Source: Botryllus schlosseri
Taxonomy: Eukaryota; Chordata; Ascidiacea; Stolidobranchia; Styelidae
Direction of reading: 5' to 3'
Length of the DNA stretch: 24,840 nt
NCBI GenBank assembly: GCA_000444245.1
Contig: ATSW01007252.1
Location: 1 to 24,840, forward strand
The notes beneath the pieces are model-generated. The model was not told the DNA's origin. It saw only the letters and a list, made by a program, of their open reading frames with translations, and did no database searches. Position numbers and translations under genes: made by a program. Positions 1 to 9,048 of the stretch are shown piece after piece (position 1 is the stretch's first letter; each line of letters opens with the position of its first letter).

Positions 1-656
1 GTAGGTTCTGCACTGTGAACCTTTTTCATATATTACAATTTTCACTTCATATAACATCTTTCTTTGGTTCAAATTTATTGCATTTCAATTGTGAGCCACT
101 CTCTGCATGGCGCTGGCAGCATTATAAATCAACACTAAACGAGCATGCACCTTGACAATCTCAAAAGTTTTACTTACTTTGTTACAAAAGTTTGCTCGGA
201 ATATCCAGCTTTCCATTTGTAAATATTTAGTGACTCTCTGCTGTGAGTTTGACCCGCAATCACCCAACATCACGAGCGAAATACGTAGTCAGCGAATGAT
301 TCTTGTTCAATGTTCAACCAACCAATGAGATTGATATCGTTTTCTGATGCAAGACATCTAGCAGGCGTACGGGGTCAATCTTTACTGGATCATTATAACC
401 TAATCCGTGCGATTGAGGTGTTGGCTACTGCTATATAACTCGTTAATGGGGTCGAAATTGTTGGCAAAGCGACGAAAGATATTGATTTTAAAGGGAGTAT
501 TATGTCCTTTTTTGCTCAGTTGATACATTTAGCGACGTTTAAGACGCCAATATGTATTTCGGCATGGTGGCATTATGTGGCCCGAGTTGTCGCTAGGTAT
601 CGCGTACATTAATATAAGCTATCACTTCATTGAAAGATAGGGTTTGAATTAGCATT

Positions 657-676
657 ATGACGTCACGTGACGTCAT
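657..676. repeat. 20-bp perfect palindrome of two CRE motifs
   Basis: Two TGACGTCA octamers overlap a central CACGTG, giving a 20-base sequence identical to its reverse complement. TGACGTCA is the known CREB/ATF site and CACGTG the bHLH E-box. Here it lies just left of the hAT-like repeat block, so it may be part of a transposon end rather than a host enhancer. Confidence 0.6.
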
Positions 677-677
677 G

Positions 678-763
678 AGGTTCACGTTCGCGTTCACACA
701 GAACCTTTCAAAAAGGTTCACGTTCACACGAACCTGAACCTTTCCAAGGTTCACACCATCCCT
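678..763. mobile_element. hAT-like right end with GGTTCACG subterminal repeats
   Basis: Several direct and inverted copies of GGTTC and GAACC lie between 678 and 752, and the block ends in GGTTCACACCATCCCTA. Read from the right this begins TAGGGATGGTGTGAACC, a layout typical of hAT termini followed by clustered subterminal transposase-binding repeats. A possible internal copy of GTGAACCTTTTT sits at the window start, so most of the element may lie to the left. No left terminus or target duplication was found, so the family call is tentative. Confidence 0.4.
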
Positions 764-772
764 ACTACTCAC

Positions 773-952
773 TAATGCAGGTTGGTATATTCCCCGAAAA
801 GCTTCCGGACGCTGAACACGTTGTCGAATTGACTCCGGAGATCAGAAATCCAGAGGAACAGCGGAACACCACCGATTCTCCGACAGCGTAAGTGGATTTC
901 TCGGGAATAGTGGTACCGTTCGTGGGATTGCCAGGGAAATCGCAAACAACAT
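773..952 (-). CDS. Gene A CCP exon 6 (fifth CCP module)
   Basis: This 180-base phase 1-1 exon encodes one complete CCP module with the four cysteines in the usual order: VVC, FRC, TTC and PTC. It has the PTNG motif, the TYAVGESVVFRC core strand and GF in place of the usual GY. The acceptor is cttgttcag and the donor GTGAGT, both read on the minus strand. It would be residues 293-352 of gene A. It matches the module at 1863-2054 without gaps over 56 positions, with 25 identities counted by eye, which points to internal duplication. The usual Trp between the third and fourth Cys is replaced by Phe (SFSGNIPTC). The donor lies about 9 bases from a transposon-like terminus. Confidence 0.9.
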
Positions 953-1478
953 CTGAACAAGGAAGCATACCACGTGACGCAAACACGCTGTCGCAACTAT
1001 TATTACGGAACAAATTAGCGTGTAATTTTCCATGGGCAGTCAATACAAAGCGGCCAATTTATTTTTGTTTCGCTCAGACTAGACCCTGTCGTTTTGGTGA
1101 TTGCTACATTCTACGTTGAGTTTTGGCAATTTTCGCACTATTACTCCGACAGTCCGCCGTAAATACGGTCGTAATAACGCGAGGTCAGTTCCAGTAAGCT
1201 TATTGGCGTTAATAGTAGAAAATTGTTTCCGCTGTAAATAAAATCCTGACACGCACCAACTTGATAAAACTGTTGAACGGTGTTCAGTTACCTTTTAATT
1301 GTAGTCAAACACACACGGACCATTCTCGATATCTAAAAGTTTGAAATCAATTAACCCTATATGCAGTTACCAAGGATATAGTTCGCAAACTGCTAAGCTT
1401 GTAATCCTTATTATATATCAACAGACTTTAATGACTGACGCATGCCCACAATGTATTTTCTACTGCTTTATAGCTTAC
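953..1478 (-). other. Gene A intron 5
   Basis: A 526-base intron bounded by donor GTAAGC (gene A exon 5) and acceptor TTCAG. The reading frames inside it show no cysteine pattern or conserved motif, and I see no recognisable element in it. Confidence 0.6.
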
Positions 1479-1679
1479 CTTTTCTACGACACACCGGCGT
1501 CTCGGGCTGAAATGCCCCGGACCGTGTACAATAAGATCTGGCAGATCCATGCAGAGTGAATCCATCTTTGCATTCATACATAACGTACTCTCCAGCACTG
1601 TAGTGTCCTTTTATTTCAGACAAGGTGATCAAGTATCCATTAGGTGGAGCACCGGGAGGTGGGCATTTCGGTTGGGGTT
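1479..1679 (-). CDS. Gene A CCP exon 5 (fourth CCP module)
   Basis: This 201-base phase 1-1 exon has no internal start codon to flag it, but it translates cleanly on the minus strand. The module reads KCPPPGAPPNGYL, then YSAGEYVMYECKDGFTLHGS, then SYC and a closing TPVC, so all four CCP cysteines are present. The acceptor is ttacatttcag and the donor GTAAGC. Residues would be about 226-292 of gene A. PPNG followed by a Gly-rich entry to Cys2 is the standard CCP signature. Phe (AFQPETPVC) stands where most CCPs have Trp. The acceptor sequence is the same as that of the exon at 2470-2652. Confidence 0.9.
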
Positions 1680-1862
1680 CTGAAATGTAAAAGCTGATTA
1701 GGTAATTGAAAAATTCGAACCGACACTTACAAGACTTGATTCATCTCATATTAAACAGATCAAACTATATTCACAGTAATATTGTTTCCTAATATGATAA
1801 TACTTTGAGTATGAGAATTAGATGTAACATGCTCGCTATAATCATGTGACAAATGTTCTTAC

Positions 1863-2054
1863 TTATGCAACTTGGTACTTTGTCAGAAAACAGTCGGGTT
1901 GAAAGACACTTCTGCGAAGATACTCCAACAAGGCTATACCCAGTGTCGCAAGAGAATGTTACAATGGCACCGACCGCATACGTTGCTTTCAAGGGCATTA
2001 TCTGTCCGTTTGAGGGCGCTCCCGGATACGTGCAGCTTTTGCTGGTGTGTATCA
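1863..2054 (-). CDS. Gene A CCP exon 4 (third CCP module)
   Basis: This 192-base phase 1-1 exon encodes a CCP module: KSCTYPGAPSNG, then TYAVGAIVTFSCDTGYSLVG, then QKC and VPSC. The donor GTAAGA follows the codon after the last Cys. For the acceptor I chose the AG ending in cgtcatag because it is the only nearby AG that keeps phase 1. Two AGs a few bases further in would put the exon in another phase. Residues are about 162-225. Its closest relative in the window is the module at 773-952. Confidence 0.88.
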
Positions 2055-2469
2055 CTATGACGAAATGCATTGAAAATCATAAATGCGATAACACAGGATG
2101 CTAAACAAATTCGAGACTTGATACAGATTCAAGTATTAGTCAAAATGAAGATTGTATGAAATGAAAAGAGTGTAAAGGTTGTCCACGTAACGCTACATAT
2201 CGTATGATGTGCCGGCTTAACAACTTCCAGATTCAAGACTTCATTGTGACGTCATAATATCTATATGTATTGTAATATCCGTTATCGCAAATTTTCTTGA
2301 TACAATCTCATTCGCCCCTCCAGTCTACCCTTGAATGGTCAGACACGGGCTTTGTGATTGATAGCAAAGTAGCCCAAGCCAAGTCATCAACAGCAGCGCC
2401 ATATGTTCTTCAAATTGAAATGATTATGCAATATGACAACGTTCTTTCTGATAATTACAAGCAGTGTAC
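2055..2469 (-). other. Gene A intron 3
   Basis: A 415-base intron between the CCP exons at 2470-2652 and 1863-2054. It starts with a GTACAC donor, which is weaker than the others in this gene. No further module or recognisable element is visible. Confidence 0.55.
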
Positions 2470-2652
2470 CTTTGCAGGCGGCGGTGGAGGAGAAAAGTCC
2501 ATTCGAAAGGCATGTCGCAACCCCTTGGCCGATTAAGTGATACCCATGTTCGCAACTGTAAGTGATACGCGCACTCTCTTGATAGAATGATTTTTTGGGA
2601 GTGATCACCAAGCCCGGGTACTCGGTGGGATAGCAATAAACTTTTCGCTTTT
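2470..2652 (-). CDS. Gene A CCP exon 3 (second CCP module)
   Basis: This 183-base phase 1-1 exon has a CCP pattern: VYCYPTEYPG, then ARITYSCEHGYHLIGQG, then ATC and AAC. The acceptor is ttacatttcag and the donor GTACAC follows TGC AAA G. Residues are about 101-161. The loop between Cys1 and Cys2 has no NG turn, and Phe (GLFSSTAAC) takes the place of the usual Trp, so the module is divergent but complete. The donor is non-consensus from its fourth base, so occasional skipping of this exon would be plausible and would not change frame. Confidence 0.88.
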
Positions 2653-2870
2653 CTGAAATGTAACGTATACATGTAATTGAGCGGCTACACCTAACCAACG
2701 GAGCATCAATGAAATTAGCTTCGCCAGTGTATCGTGACCAGAATATAATCATTACAATGGAGATACCATCGCCCTCGCATAAATGTTGGCTTCCGCTAAT
2801 GTCGTCTACTTGTCTCTATACCTCAAACGCCCTACCACCCTGACTTAACCAACTTGAAGATTTCCAGGTT

Positions 2871-3285
2871 TTCTAAATACGAATAAATTTAGAATTACAG
2901 CTTCACTTTTTTTCCGAATTAGACTAGCATTAGAATCATAGCTACGTAGTGTTTTATAGAAATTATAGTTTGGAATTAGAAATATCGCTATACCGGTTCT
3001 TCCAAAATTAGATTAGAATTAGCATCACTGAATCCGCCAACACTTGGAAATCGCATCGAGTTTAGTTCGTATCAATCAAGACTTCATTCTCATAAGGGTG
3101 TACAGCAAACTTGGCTCGTTTCGCAGTATACTGTTCTTCTGTAATATTTTCGTAAAAACCAGAAATCAGAAAATAATTGAAATTACAACATAGAAGCATT
3201 TCACAAGTTAGATTTGATTTAGAATTAAAGCAAAGAAACGTTTAGTAAATTTAATTAGAATTAGATTACTGGCATTTCGCTCTAA
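2871..3285. repeat. AATTAGA-rich imperfect repeat tract
   Basis: TTAGAATTAG-like words recur many times in this AT-rich stretch (for example near 2890, 2920, 2970, 3010, 3210 and 3255). The spacing is irregular, so this is not a simple microsatellite. It resembles the subterminal repeat clusters of the hAT elements elsewhere in the window, but no terminal inverted repeat was located. Confidence 0.35.
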
Positions 3286-3287
3286 TT

Positions 3288-3561
3288 CAGCGGTTCTTAA
3301 GCTTTTGTGATCGCGGACGCCTTTGAGTTTTGTGGGCGGCTCGCGTACCCCCGAATTAGAAAAGCCGGTGACTGGAAGGTCCTCACATCGGGCCAAACTC
3401 TATTTACGCCTAAAATGAGATAACTAATGACTATAGACAAGACAGTCACAATTACGCACACAAGGTGCCATTCTCAGAGGATAACAGGGTAGTTTCTTGA
3501 TAACGTATCGCCCATTCACGGAACCCTAAATAAACCGCAGACCCCAGTTTAAGAGCCCCTG
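3288..3561. mobile_element. Short degenerate hAT-type element
   Basis: The left end CAGCGGTTCTTAAGCTTTTG and the right end AGTTTAAGAGCCCCTG are imperfect inverted repeats of the CAGGGGTTCTTAA type known from hAT elements. GCGGAC-like motifs lie just inside. The flanking octamers ctctaatt and gtccattt agree at five of eight positions, as expected for an old 8-bp target duplication. At 274 bases it carries no transposase, so it is a non-autonomous copy. Confidence 0.6.
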
Positions 3562-3647
3562 GTCCATTTGTCCCACTTCTATAACTAGCTAGTTGACCAA
3601 GTCCGCGTTCACCTACCAGTCACGACTAACATAGAACTCCAACTTAC

Positions 3648-3869
3648 CAGAGCAGGAGACGCCACTCAAGCTCGGGCTCCATCCTCCTGCCGTACATTTC
3701 GTCGTTATCCCATCGCCATTCGTTTTGTGTTGGGAAGCAATCTTATATTCGTCTTTGCAGACAACAGTTATTGACGCCCCGATGGAGTATTGCGAATATA
3801 AGCTGTAACTCGTGAAGAAATTATGCTGTCCTCTAATACCTGCGTGCGGAATCTTCGGAACACGACAAC
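3648..3869 (-). CDS. Gene A CCP exon 2 (first CCP module)
   Basis: This 222-base phase 1-1 exon is the first module after the signal peptide. It reads GCRVPKIPHAG, then YSIGASITVVCKDEYKIAS, then TTKC and GVSC. Residues are about 27-100. The Cys1-Cys2 and Cys2-Cys3 stretches are longer than usual. It keeps the canonical GGW motif before the last Cys, which most other modules here have lost. The acceptor is gtttcaacag and the donor GTAAGT. Joining to exon 1 makes the first codon GGT (Gly). Confidence 0.9.
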
Positions 3870-4018
3870 CTGTTGAAACTGGAAGTAGAGCGCTTGTTAA
3901 AAAGAATTTCTTTGCTGCAGCATTCCGTTTTTGATACCATGACAACCGACAGTTGTTAACAGCACACAGTTAAAATCAACAATGCGATTACCACATTCGA
4001 AAAATGGGATTTACTCAC

Positions 4019-4097
4019 CTGAAAAATATGTACCCTCCGCATTGAATATATAAATGGAAAATGTAATCAGTCCCACTAAACTCTTAATCGCATCCAT
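4019..4097 (-). CDS. Gene A exon 1: signal peptide, secreted or membrane CCP protein
   Basis: The exon encodes MDAIKSLVGLITFSIYIFN followed by AEGTYFS and ends in phase 1 at a consensus donor, GTGAGT. A short basic start, a hydrophobic core from Leu7 to about Phe18 and a likely cleavage after AEG mark a secretory signal peptide. The start is fixed by an in-frame stop about 36 bases upstream with no other in-frame ATG between. Gene A then encodes at least five CCP modules, so the product acts outside the cell or on its surface. CCP arrays bind proteins or glycans, and complement regulators and receptors are the best-known relatives. No membrane anchor lies within the window. It is transcribed away from gene B, with start codons 3.6 kb apart. 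Confidence 0.82.
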
Positions 4098-5408
4098 ACC
4101 CAGCAGTTGGGATGTATGAGATAGTGCTAACAGTCAACTCGGTTCTTCAAAAGTATGTCTCCACCAAACCGAACCTTATAGGAGACAATCAAATATCAAA
4201 ATGATCAGGGCAATGTAAAAGCGTCTTTTTCACTGAACAAATTCTAATTAGCAGCAGGTACAAAATCCTGAAGGCTGCGATCATTTAGAACACCCATTCT
4301 GTTGCTACACGGAGTTGAAAAAAGCAAGTCCGCCTGGGCCAAATATCTCACCGAAAATTTTCACACATTAAAATTCTTTCGCATAAAGACCAAGATCGTG
4401 TTAAATAATGTATATAAACATACACATGATATACGACATAACAGTGTGTGAATATGTAATTAGTTGGGATGACGTGTGACAATTACAGCATTAATTGCAA
4501 CCGATGGTCTGTGCCTTGAGTATATTTGTTTCGGAGGTTAAACAATCAGAAGCTGCGTCACGAAACTGGTTTGATCGCAGCGATGCGAAGCGATACTTCC
4601 GTTGTGAAATAGCGTTTGTTACATCACAAACACCTCAATTATCGTCGATTAAGAAAATTCGGGTGGCAATCTCGGTTTCAGAATCACACGAAACCGGAAA
4701 CTTGAGGTACTAGTTATGTGTGCATAAGGGGTATTAGCATCTGTGCATTTCAGAGAGTCTTCGCGTAACGGCAAAAATGTACCAGATTTACGAGCAACAT
4801 TTGTGCAAATGTTGAACTACGAAACGAGATATACTAGGCTTGTGCCGCAGAAAGTACTGTGTTTACTTTAATATGCCCCAATCGTAATGTGGTAGACGTT
4901 TCGAGTTCGCATGCCAAACACTCCAAACCCCAATCCTTAATTAATTACCGGTCACTCTCACTTTTGTGAAATGTTGACGCGAATCTGTCTAAAATGTTGT
5001 AGGAAAAGTGAAAATCGTCGAAACTTGATACCTGGATTGTAATTTAGCATACTAACACAGTGCTTACCAACCACTTCGCGACCCACAATGAGACTTGACA
5101 ATACGAATGAAAAACAAATTAATGTGAAAAGAAACAATGTATTGTGTAGCCTACAGCAGTGGTTACCAACTTGTGGACAATGGCGCCGTAGGGGGCCCAT
5201 AAATGACTTGGGTAAAAGCTATCGTCTCTATGACTAGACAGATATGAATCAAAATTGAATAATAATACTAATACAGGCTATTTCTTGAACTTGAGTTTAC
5301 GTTATTTGGTTTTCTTTTACATTTGAAATCATGAGTAGTTAAAAATTTGCGCAATTGCTACCCCTACAAAAAGAAGGAAGTATGATCAAATTCATCTTTA
5401 AGATCGGC
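4098..5408. other. Left part of the A-B intergenic region
   Basis: Apart from the possible gene A promoter, no exon is supported. At 5058 and again at 5157 there are hAT-terminus-like words in the same orientation (CAGTGCTTACCAACC and CAGTGGTTACCAAC). They suggest one or two decayed elements whose other ends I could not find. Open frames in this stretch show no domain pattern. Confidence 0.5.
4174..4180 (-). promoter_or_regulatory. Possible TATA box of gene A
   Basis: TATAAGG on the minus strand lies about 77 bases upstream of the gene A start codon. That leaves room for a transcription start near 4150 and a short leader. This rests on motif and position only. Confidence 0.3.
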
Positions 5409-6050
5409 TCTATCAGTATCAGTATCAGTATCAGTTTATTAATATTTTCATCATTTCAAAATACCACCAAACTGCAATACAATGAAAAGATAGCTAGGTG
5501 TCGAAACGACTTGGAATAGTCCTTGAGATCTGACACCCACCTGGGCCTAGGCGATGTAAAGAGGAGGCATGCATACTGAATGAAAGTAAAAGAAGATAAT
5601 ATAAAATGACCAGCGACAAAATCAGATGGGAAGTGACGGAAGCCGAGATCGATATATCAGGTCGTGGTCCGGTGACTTGTGAGGGCTGACTAGTAATCAT
5701 TCCGTAGAAATTGTTCGTATTTTGACTTGAATGTGGACATGCTCGACGACTGTCGGATAGCCGGCGAGATACTGTTCCACACTTCAGGTACGGCATATCT
5801 GATAACACGATGATCTTTTTTGTCCACCATATGATAGTTGGACGACGAGGTCGCGCGTGTGCCATACTTATGCACTTTTGATACCGAGGTAAAGAAGTCA
5901 TTGAAGCTTTCGGGGCAGTGACCGCAGTGGAAATGATACTTAAACTTGGCCATTTCTAGTCTCAGCATATCTTATATGTTTAGGACACCGAATCCTTTGA
6001 GCAGTAAGTATCTACATGACAAGGAATTGTACAAGCCACAATGTGCTTCA
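5409..6050 (-). mobile_element. CR1/Jockey-like LINE, 3' end with RT C-terminus
   Basis: On the minus strand the frame at about 6020-5690 reads LLKGFGVLN, then DMLRLEMAKF, KVHKYGTRATSSSNYH, VWNSISPAIRQSSSMSTFKS and KYEQFLRNDY with a stop. This is the conserved C-terminal end of reverse transcriptase in CR1, L2 and Jockey-type LINEs. An in-frame stop lies just before DMLRLEM, so the copy is dead as well as 5' truncated. About 250 bases of 3' UTR follow, ending in four TATCAG units (5411-5434), a typical short-repeat tail. It sits between the promoters of genes A and B. Confidence 0.8.
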
Positions 6051-6515
6051 TATTAAAACTAATCAAAGAGTAGGCTACCCAAAGCTTGATAAAATTGTCA
6101 TGACATTGCAGCTGTATTTCTCATCAACTAACCGTTGTGAAGTTGGGCTTTCAACAATGTTAATTTTGAAGATAAACCTGTGCGGTGTCTTGGGTATGCG
6201 ATATGACATTCGGCTTGCTCTTTCCACCATACCAAACCAGCAATTAACCGATTGTCAGAGTAAAAGCAAGCTCAATCAGCATTATAAATTAATGCGTTTC
6301 ATAAGAAGTAACCTTCATGCTTTTTACGTGCTGTATTTTATCGTTCTGCAAGCTGCTACTGTATAAAATAACGTTTCTTGCAGGCAAGTCGTTAGGTGAC
6401 GCCAGTGAGAAGCCAGAATTTGATGTTATCAATCAGTGTGGATGACATGAATGTAAACGTAGCAAAATAATGTGTGTGTAAATAGAATGGTCATATCATA
6501 CCCCAGCAAGATTTG
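6051..6515. other. Intergenic, nothing recognised
   Basis: An open frame covers 6016-6366 on the plus strand, but its protein shows no motif, and part of it overlaps the upstream end of the LINE. The LINE may extend somewhat into this stretch. Confidence 0.4.
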
Positions 6516-6519
6516 CCGG

Positions 6520-6760
6520 GAAGCGAGTGGCGCAGCGTCGCGACACAAATGGCAGTGGTTCGAATCCCGGTTAGCACTAACTTCTATGTGGCGACCGTTT
6601 TATGGGCTCCTCATCGCCGATCTCATTGCAGTGAGCCGAGCCGAGCTATAAGTCGGAAGCAAAAGAACCGTTGAAGCGCGCCTGACAGAGACTGCATGAG
6701 AGAGTGCAAGAGAATGAAAGTCCCGAAGAAATGCATTGAACTGTACAAAAATTGACGTGT
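6520..6760 (+). mobile_element. tRNA-derived SINE, likely
   Basis: An A-box-like TGGCGCAGCG at 6528-6537 is followed by a perfect B box GGTTCGAATCC at 6557-6567, the internal RNA polymerase III promoter of tRNA-derived SINEs. The A-B distance is about 15 bases shorter than in a tRNA, so part of the tRNA-like head is missing. The body after it is not tRNA-like, and the right end is a guess. It is not a functional tRNA gene because no complete cloverleaf can be drawn. Confidence 0.5.
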
Positions 6761-7732
6761 CGTGGATCACGAAGTCTTCAAAAGGCTATAAGCACCGCTG
6801 TTTTGTGTAATAATAATCATGTCCAAGCGAAGTCACAAGGTGTAGCGCTGTCCTGCATCCGGTGATGTATGAATCTACGTCATATGAAGACTCGTAAGCT
6901 ATATGCATCGCATTTCAGTAAATATGTTCCGTCCAATGGAGTTACTTTTGTGCTTGCTATTGACACTGGCCTACATTGGAATTACAAATCTGCCTTTATC
7001 AAGTTATCAATCACGCTTACCGTGTAATTACATAGGAAATACAAGCATATGGCGTGATCCGGCCACCGCCGTTGACAGTGAAAATTTTGAGACCTGAGAA
7101 GCTTATAATACACATTTTATGTCTCTCTGCCACAACTAAAAACACGACCGATAAACACCAGTCCGAAATGTGGCAACATTGGAATAATAGCAAAATTGAT
7201 AAAATGCTCCAAAGTTGAATCAGGGTGTGCTCCGTTAATAGTACTTTTCGATTGCTAGTTTGACAAACTGTGCTGCAGACCGACAATTCGGTCGCATATA
7301 CCGGTATATGTCCAAACGCTAATCGGCGATTGAAATACATATATTTCGCTAGCCTTGGATGTGACCATAACTCATTCGAGTATCCAAAAATAACCCATGC
7401 TCCAATCGATTATACCGCAATTGTGATTCTATAATGTACCAGAAAGATGAATGCGCACAATGACATAAAACAGTAATTATTACGTTGATTTAATGACGTC
7501 TTTGATTGAGTAAAACGAGCTTTACGCTGGAAAGTGATTATCGATTTACGTGTCGCCGAACCAAAACAGATTCCGTCATTGCAAATAATAATTTAAATAC
7601 CTTGCTCGCGATCATTTTCAATTTCCTCTGGAGATAGCTGACATCGTTAGTGAGACATCGTGGATACTCTGTCTTTGGTGGTGGACTATCTCGAGATGTA
7701 ATCTACGTTGTAATTCATCGTCGTTTTATGCG
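6761..7732. other. Intergenic region upstream of gene B
   Basis: This should contain the gene B promoter and leader. A weak TATA-like ATTTAAATA lies at 7591-7599, but no start site can be fixed. A signal-peptide-like frame at 6903-7023 is listed separately as a possible alternative first exon. Confidence 0.4.
6903..7023 (+). CDS. Possible alternative first exon with signal peptide
   Basis: From the ATG at 6924 the frame reads MFRPMELLLCLLLTLAYIG, which looks like a secretory signal peptide, and an earlier in-frame ATG lies at 6903. A GTAATT donor at 7024 would end the exon in phase 1, the phase used throughout genes A, B and C, so it could splice to the first gene B CCP exon. The donor is only moderate and the exon at 7733-7799 is the better candidate. 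This is an alternative promoter exon, an unrelated gene's start, or chance. Confidence 0.28.
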
Positions 7733-7799
7733 ATGAGGTTACGATTACTCTTGTATGTGGCTATAGTTACTTTGCAGCAGGTTCGGATTGAAGCTAATG
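7733..7799 (+). CDS. Gene B exon 1: signal peptide of a nine-CCP protein
   Basis: The exon encodes MRLRLLLYVAIVTLQQVRI followed by EAN and ends in phase 1 at the donor GTGAGA. Arg2 and Arg4, then a hydrophobic core from Leu5 to Leu14 and a small residue near the end, fit a short signal peptide with cleavage near Ala21. Splicing to 8749 gives Asp and then the first CCP module. Gene B in total encodes about 624 residues through the ninth CCP. The product is exported; by family knowledge it is an extracellular binding protein or receptor ectodomain. It is too short to stand out as an open frame, so support is the signal peptide plus the matching donor phase. Confidence 0.75.
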
Positions 7800-8748
7800 G
7801 TGAGATATTAGTTGATTTTGATTTTCCGAGTATGTAATCTATATTTTGCATGTAGCCAATAAGAACAAGTTGGCACAGATAGTGAAATTTCAAACGATAT
7901 CGTAACCACAGGCATTGCACAATGCACAGTACAAGAGTCGTGTACGGTAACATAGTGAACACTGAACAGACCATGTGGGATGTTTGGCGCCAATGACTCG
8001 TCTGGATGTAATTATCCGTAATTGCAGAGCAGTGACAAAATGAACGCTTCAACACTATATTTCTGTGCAACTGTTTTGTAGGTTTTTCGGGACTGCAAAA
8101 TGTTTTAACCTTCTCAAAAATCTCAAGGAATGTAGGTTCGCAGCAGCCCCGCAATAAGTCCATCTGTCAATTCCTGAAGTTAAAATAGGATTGGCTACAC
8201 TGTAGCCTAATTTACGAATGTTATCATCAGTTCATATTGATGCTGTAATAAATACTAGTTTGTCAGAAAAAAACGAGGGTGTAACAGCTCATCATCTGTT
8301 CTATGACTGCCTATGTTCGCTATAGCAGTTACGTTTATGATGAACTGAATTGTGAACACGCTCGTCTCTTTTTATATCATTGTAAGCAGCGTGCTTCGCG
8401 TTCTGGTTTCGATGATATATGGCTGCTAATTCGTGTGACTTGATGCGTGTCGAAACCTTAATCACCATAAAACCAAGGAAATATTGATAGTTAAAACTAT
8501 TGACACTATCAACACGCAGGTACCAATGTACCGGTAGAAAATCGGAATACCCATCATTCATTGCTACCAACGTATCTTTGAGTGAAATCGGAATACCGAC
8601 GAGTGTATGCATATCAGTATATTAGCTAAAATACGAGTTTGCTAATTGCTATGCAAGATGCAGGCCTATGCGTCGATGAATGTTCATGTCTCAAACCACA
8701 GCCTGTACGAATTAAATTACTTCCATGTGATGACATCTCCTCTTCCAG
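7800..8748 (+). other. Gene B intron 1
   Basis: A 949-base intron from GTGAGA to the pyrimidine-rich acceptor ctcctcttccag. Open frames inside on both strands show no domain pattern. No recognisable transposon was found. Confidence 0.6.
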
Positions 8749-8937
8749 ACTTGGCGCCTTCCTGCCCGAAACCTCCTACTTTAATGAACGGGCATTTTCG
8801 ACCGTTGAAAACAGATTATCTCTCCGGTTCCGTCGTGTTCTACAAATGCGATCCAGGATATCGACTGGAAGGGAGTAGAAAACTAGGTTGTATTGCGGCA
8901 GGAAAATGGAACGGAAAAACGCCCAGATGTTTGCAAG
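8749..8937 (+). CDS. Gene B CCP exon 2 (first CCP module)
   Basis: This 189-base phase 1-1 exon encodes a textbook CCP: PSCPKPPTLMNGHF, then YLSGSVVFYKCDPGYRLEGS, then LGC and a closing GKWNGKTPRC. All four cysteines, the NG turn, the GY pair and the Trp before the last Cys are present. Residues are about 23-85. The acceptor is strong. The donor GTACTG is weaker than most in this gene. Confidence 0.92.
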
Positions 8938-9048
8938 GTACTGCGTCAAATTCTCTGAATTTCCTCGGAGAAATGGTAGATTTTATGCATCCATATCTAT
9001 GCTTATATAACTACCCATCTCGACAACAGTATTGTATATTATTCGCAG

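Larger units (their letters stand above)
1..772. other. Gene A intron or downstream flank, no exon seen
   Basis: This stretch lies downstream of the last visible gene A exon (transcription runs right to left). I see no CCP module, membrane segment or convincing stop exon on the minus strand. It holds a 20-bp perfect palindrome at 657-676 and a block of GGTTCACG-type repeats ending at about 762, both listed separately. Gene A must continue or end to the left of the window. Confidence 0.5.
2653..3647 (-). other. Gene A intron 2, repeat-rich
   Basis: A 995-base intron, the longest of gene A in the window. It contains an AATTAGA-rich stretch (about 2871-3290) and a short degenerate hAT element (3288-3561), listed separately. 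No extra CCP module was found on either strand. Confidence 0.6.

Noticed and set aside
4958-5200. Minus-strand frame with a hydrophobic stretch (NTLFLFTLICFSFVLSSLI) and a phase-1 GTAAGC donor, like another signal exon
   Set aside because: The donor lies in a hAT-terminus-like word (GTTGGTAAGCACTG) and the frame starts in another such word, so the match is probably chance within repeat DNA. The N-terminal part is also too long and Cys/His-rich for a signal peptide.
6016-6366. 116-codon plus-strand frame
   Set aside because: It partly overlaps the antisense LINE and its protein shows no recognisable motif.
6528-6567. Possible real tRNA gene from A and B boxes
   Set aside because: Box spacing is about 15 bases too short and the arms do not fold, so a SINE fits better.
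7017-8163. Long minus-strand open frames upstream of and within gene B intron 1
   Set aside because: No domain pattern, no supporting splice sites, and they overlap the gene B signal exon on the opposite strand.
8639-8878. Open frames running into the first gene B CCP exon from the intron, offering an ATG start
   Set aside because: The strong acceptor at 8748 and the separate signal-peptide exon explain the start better. The upstream residues show no signal peptide.
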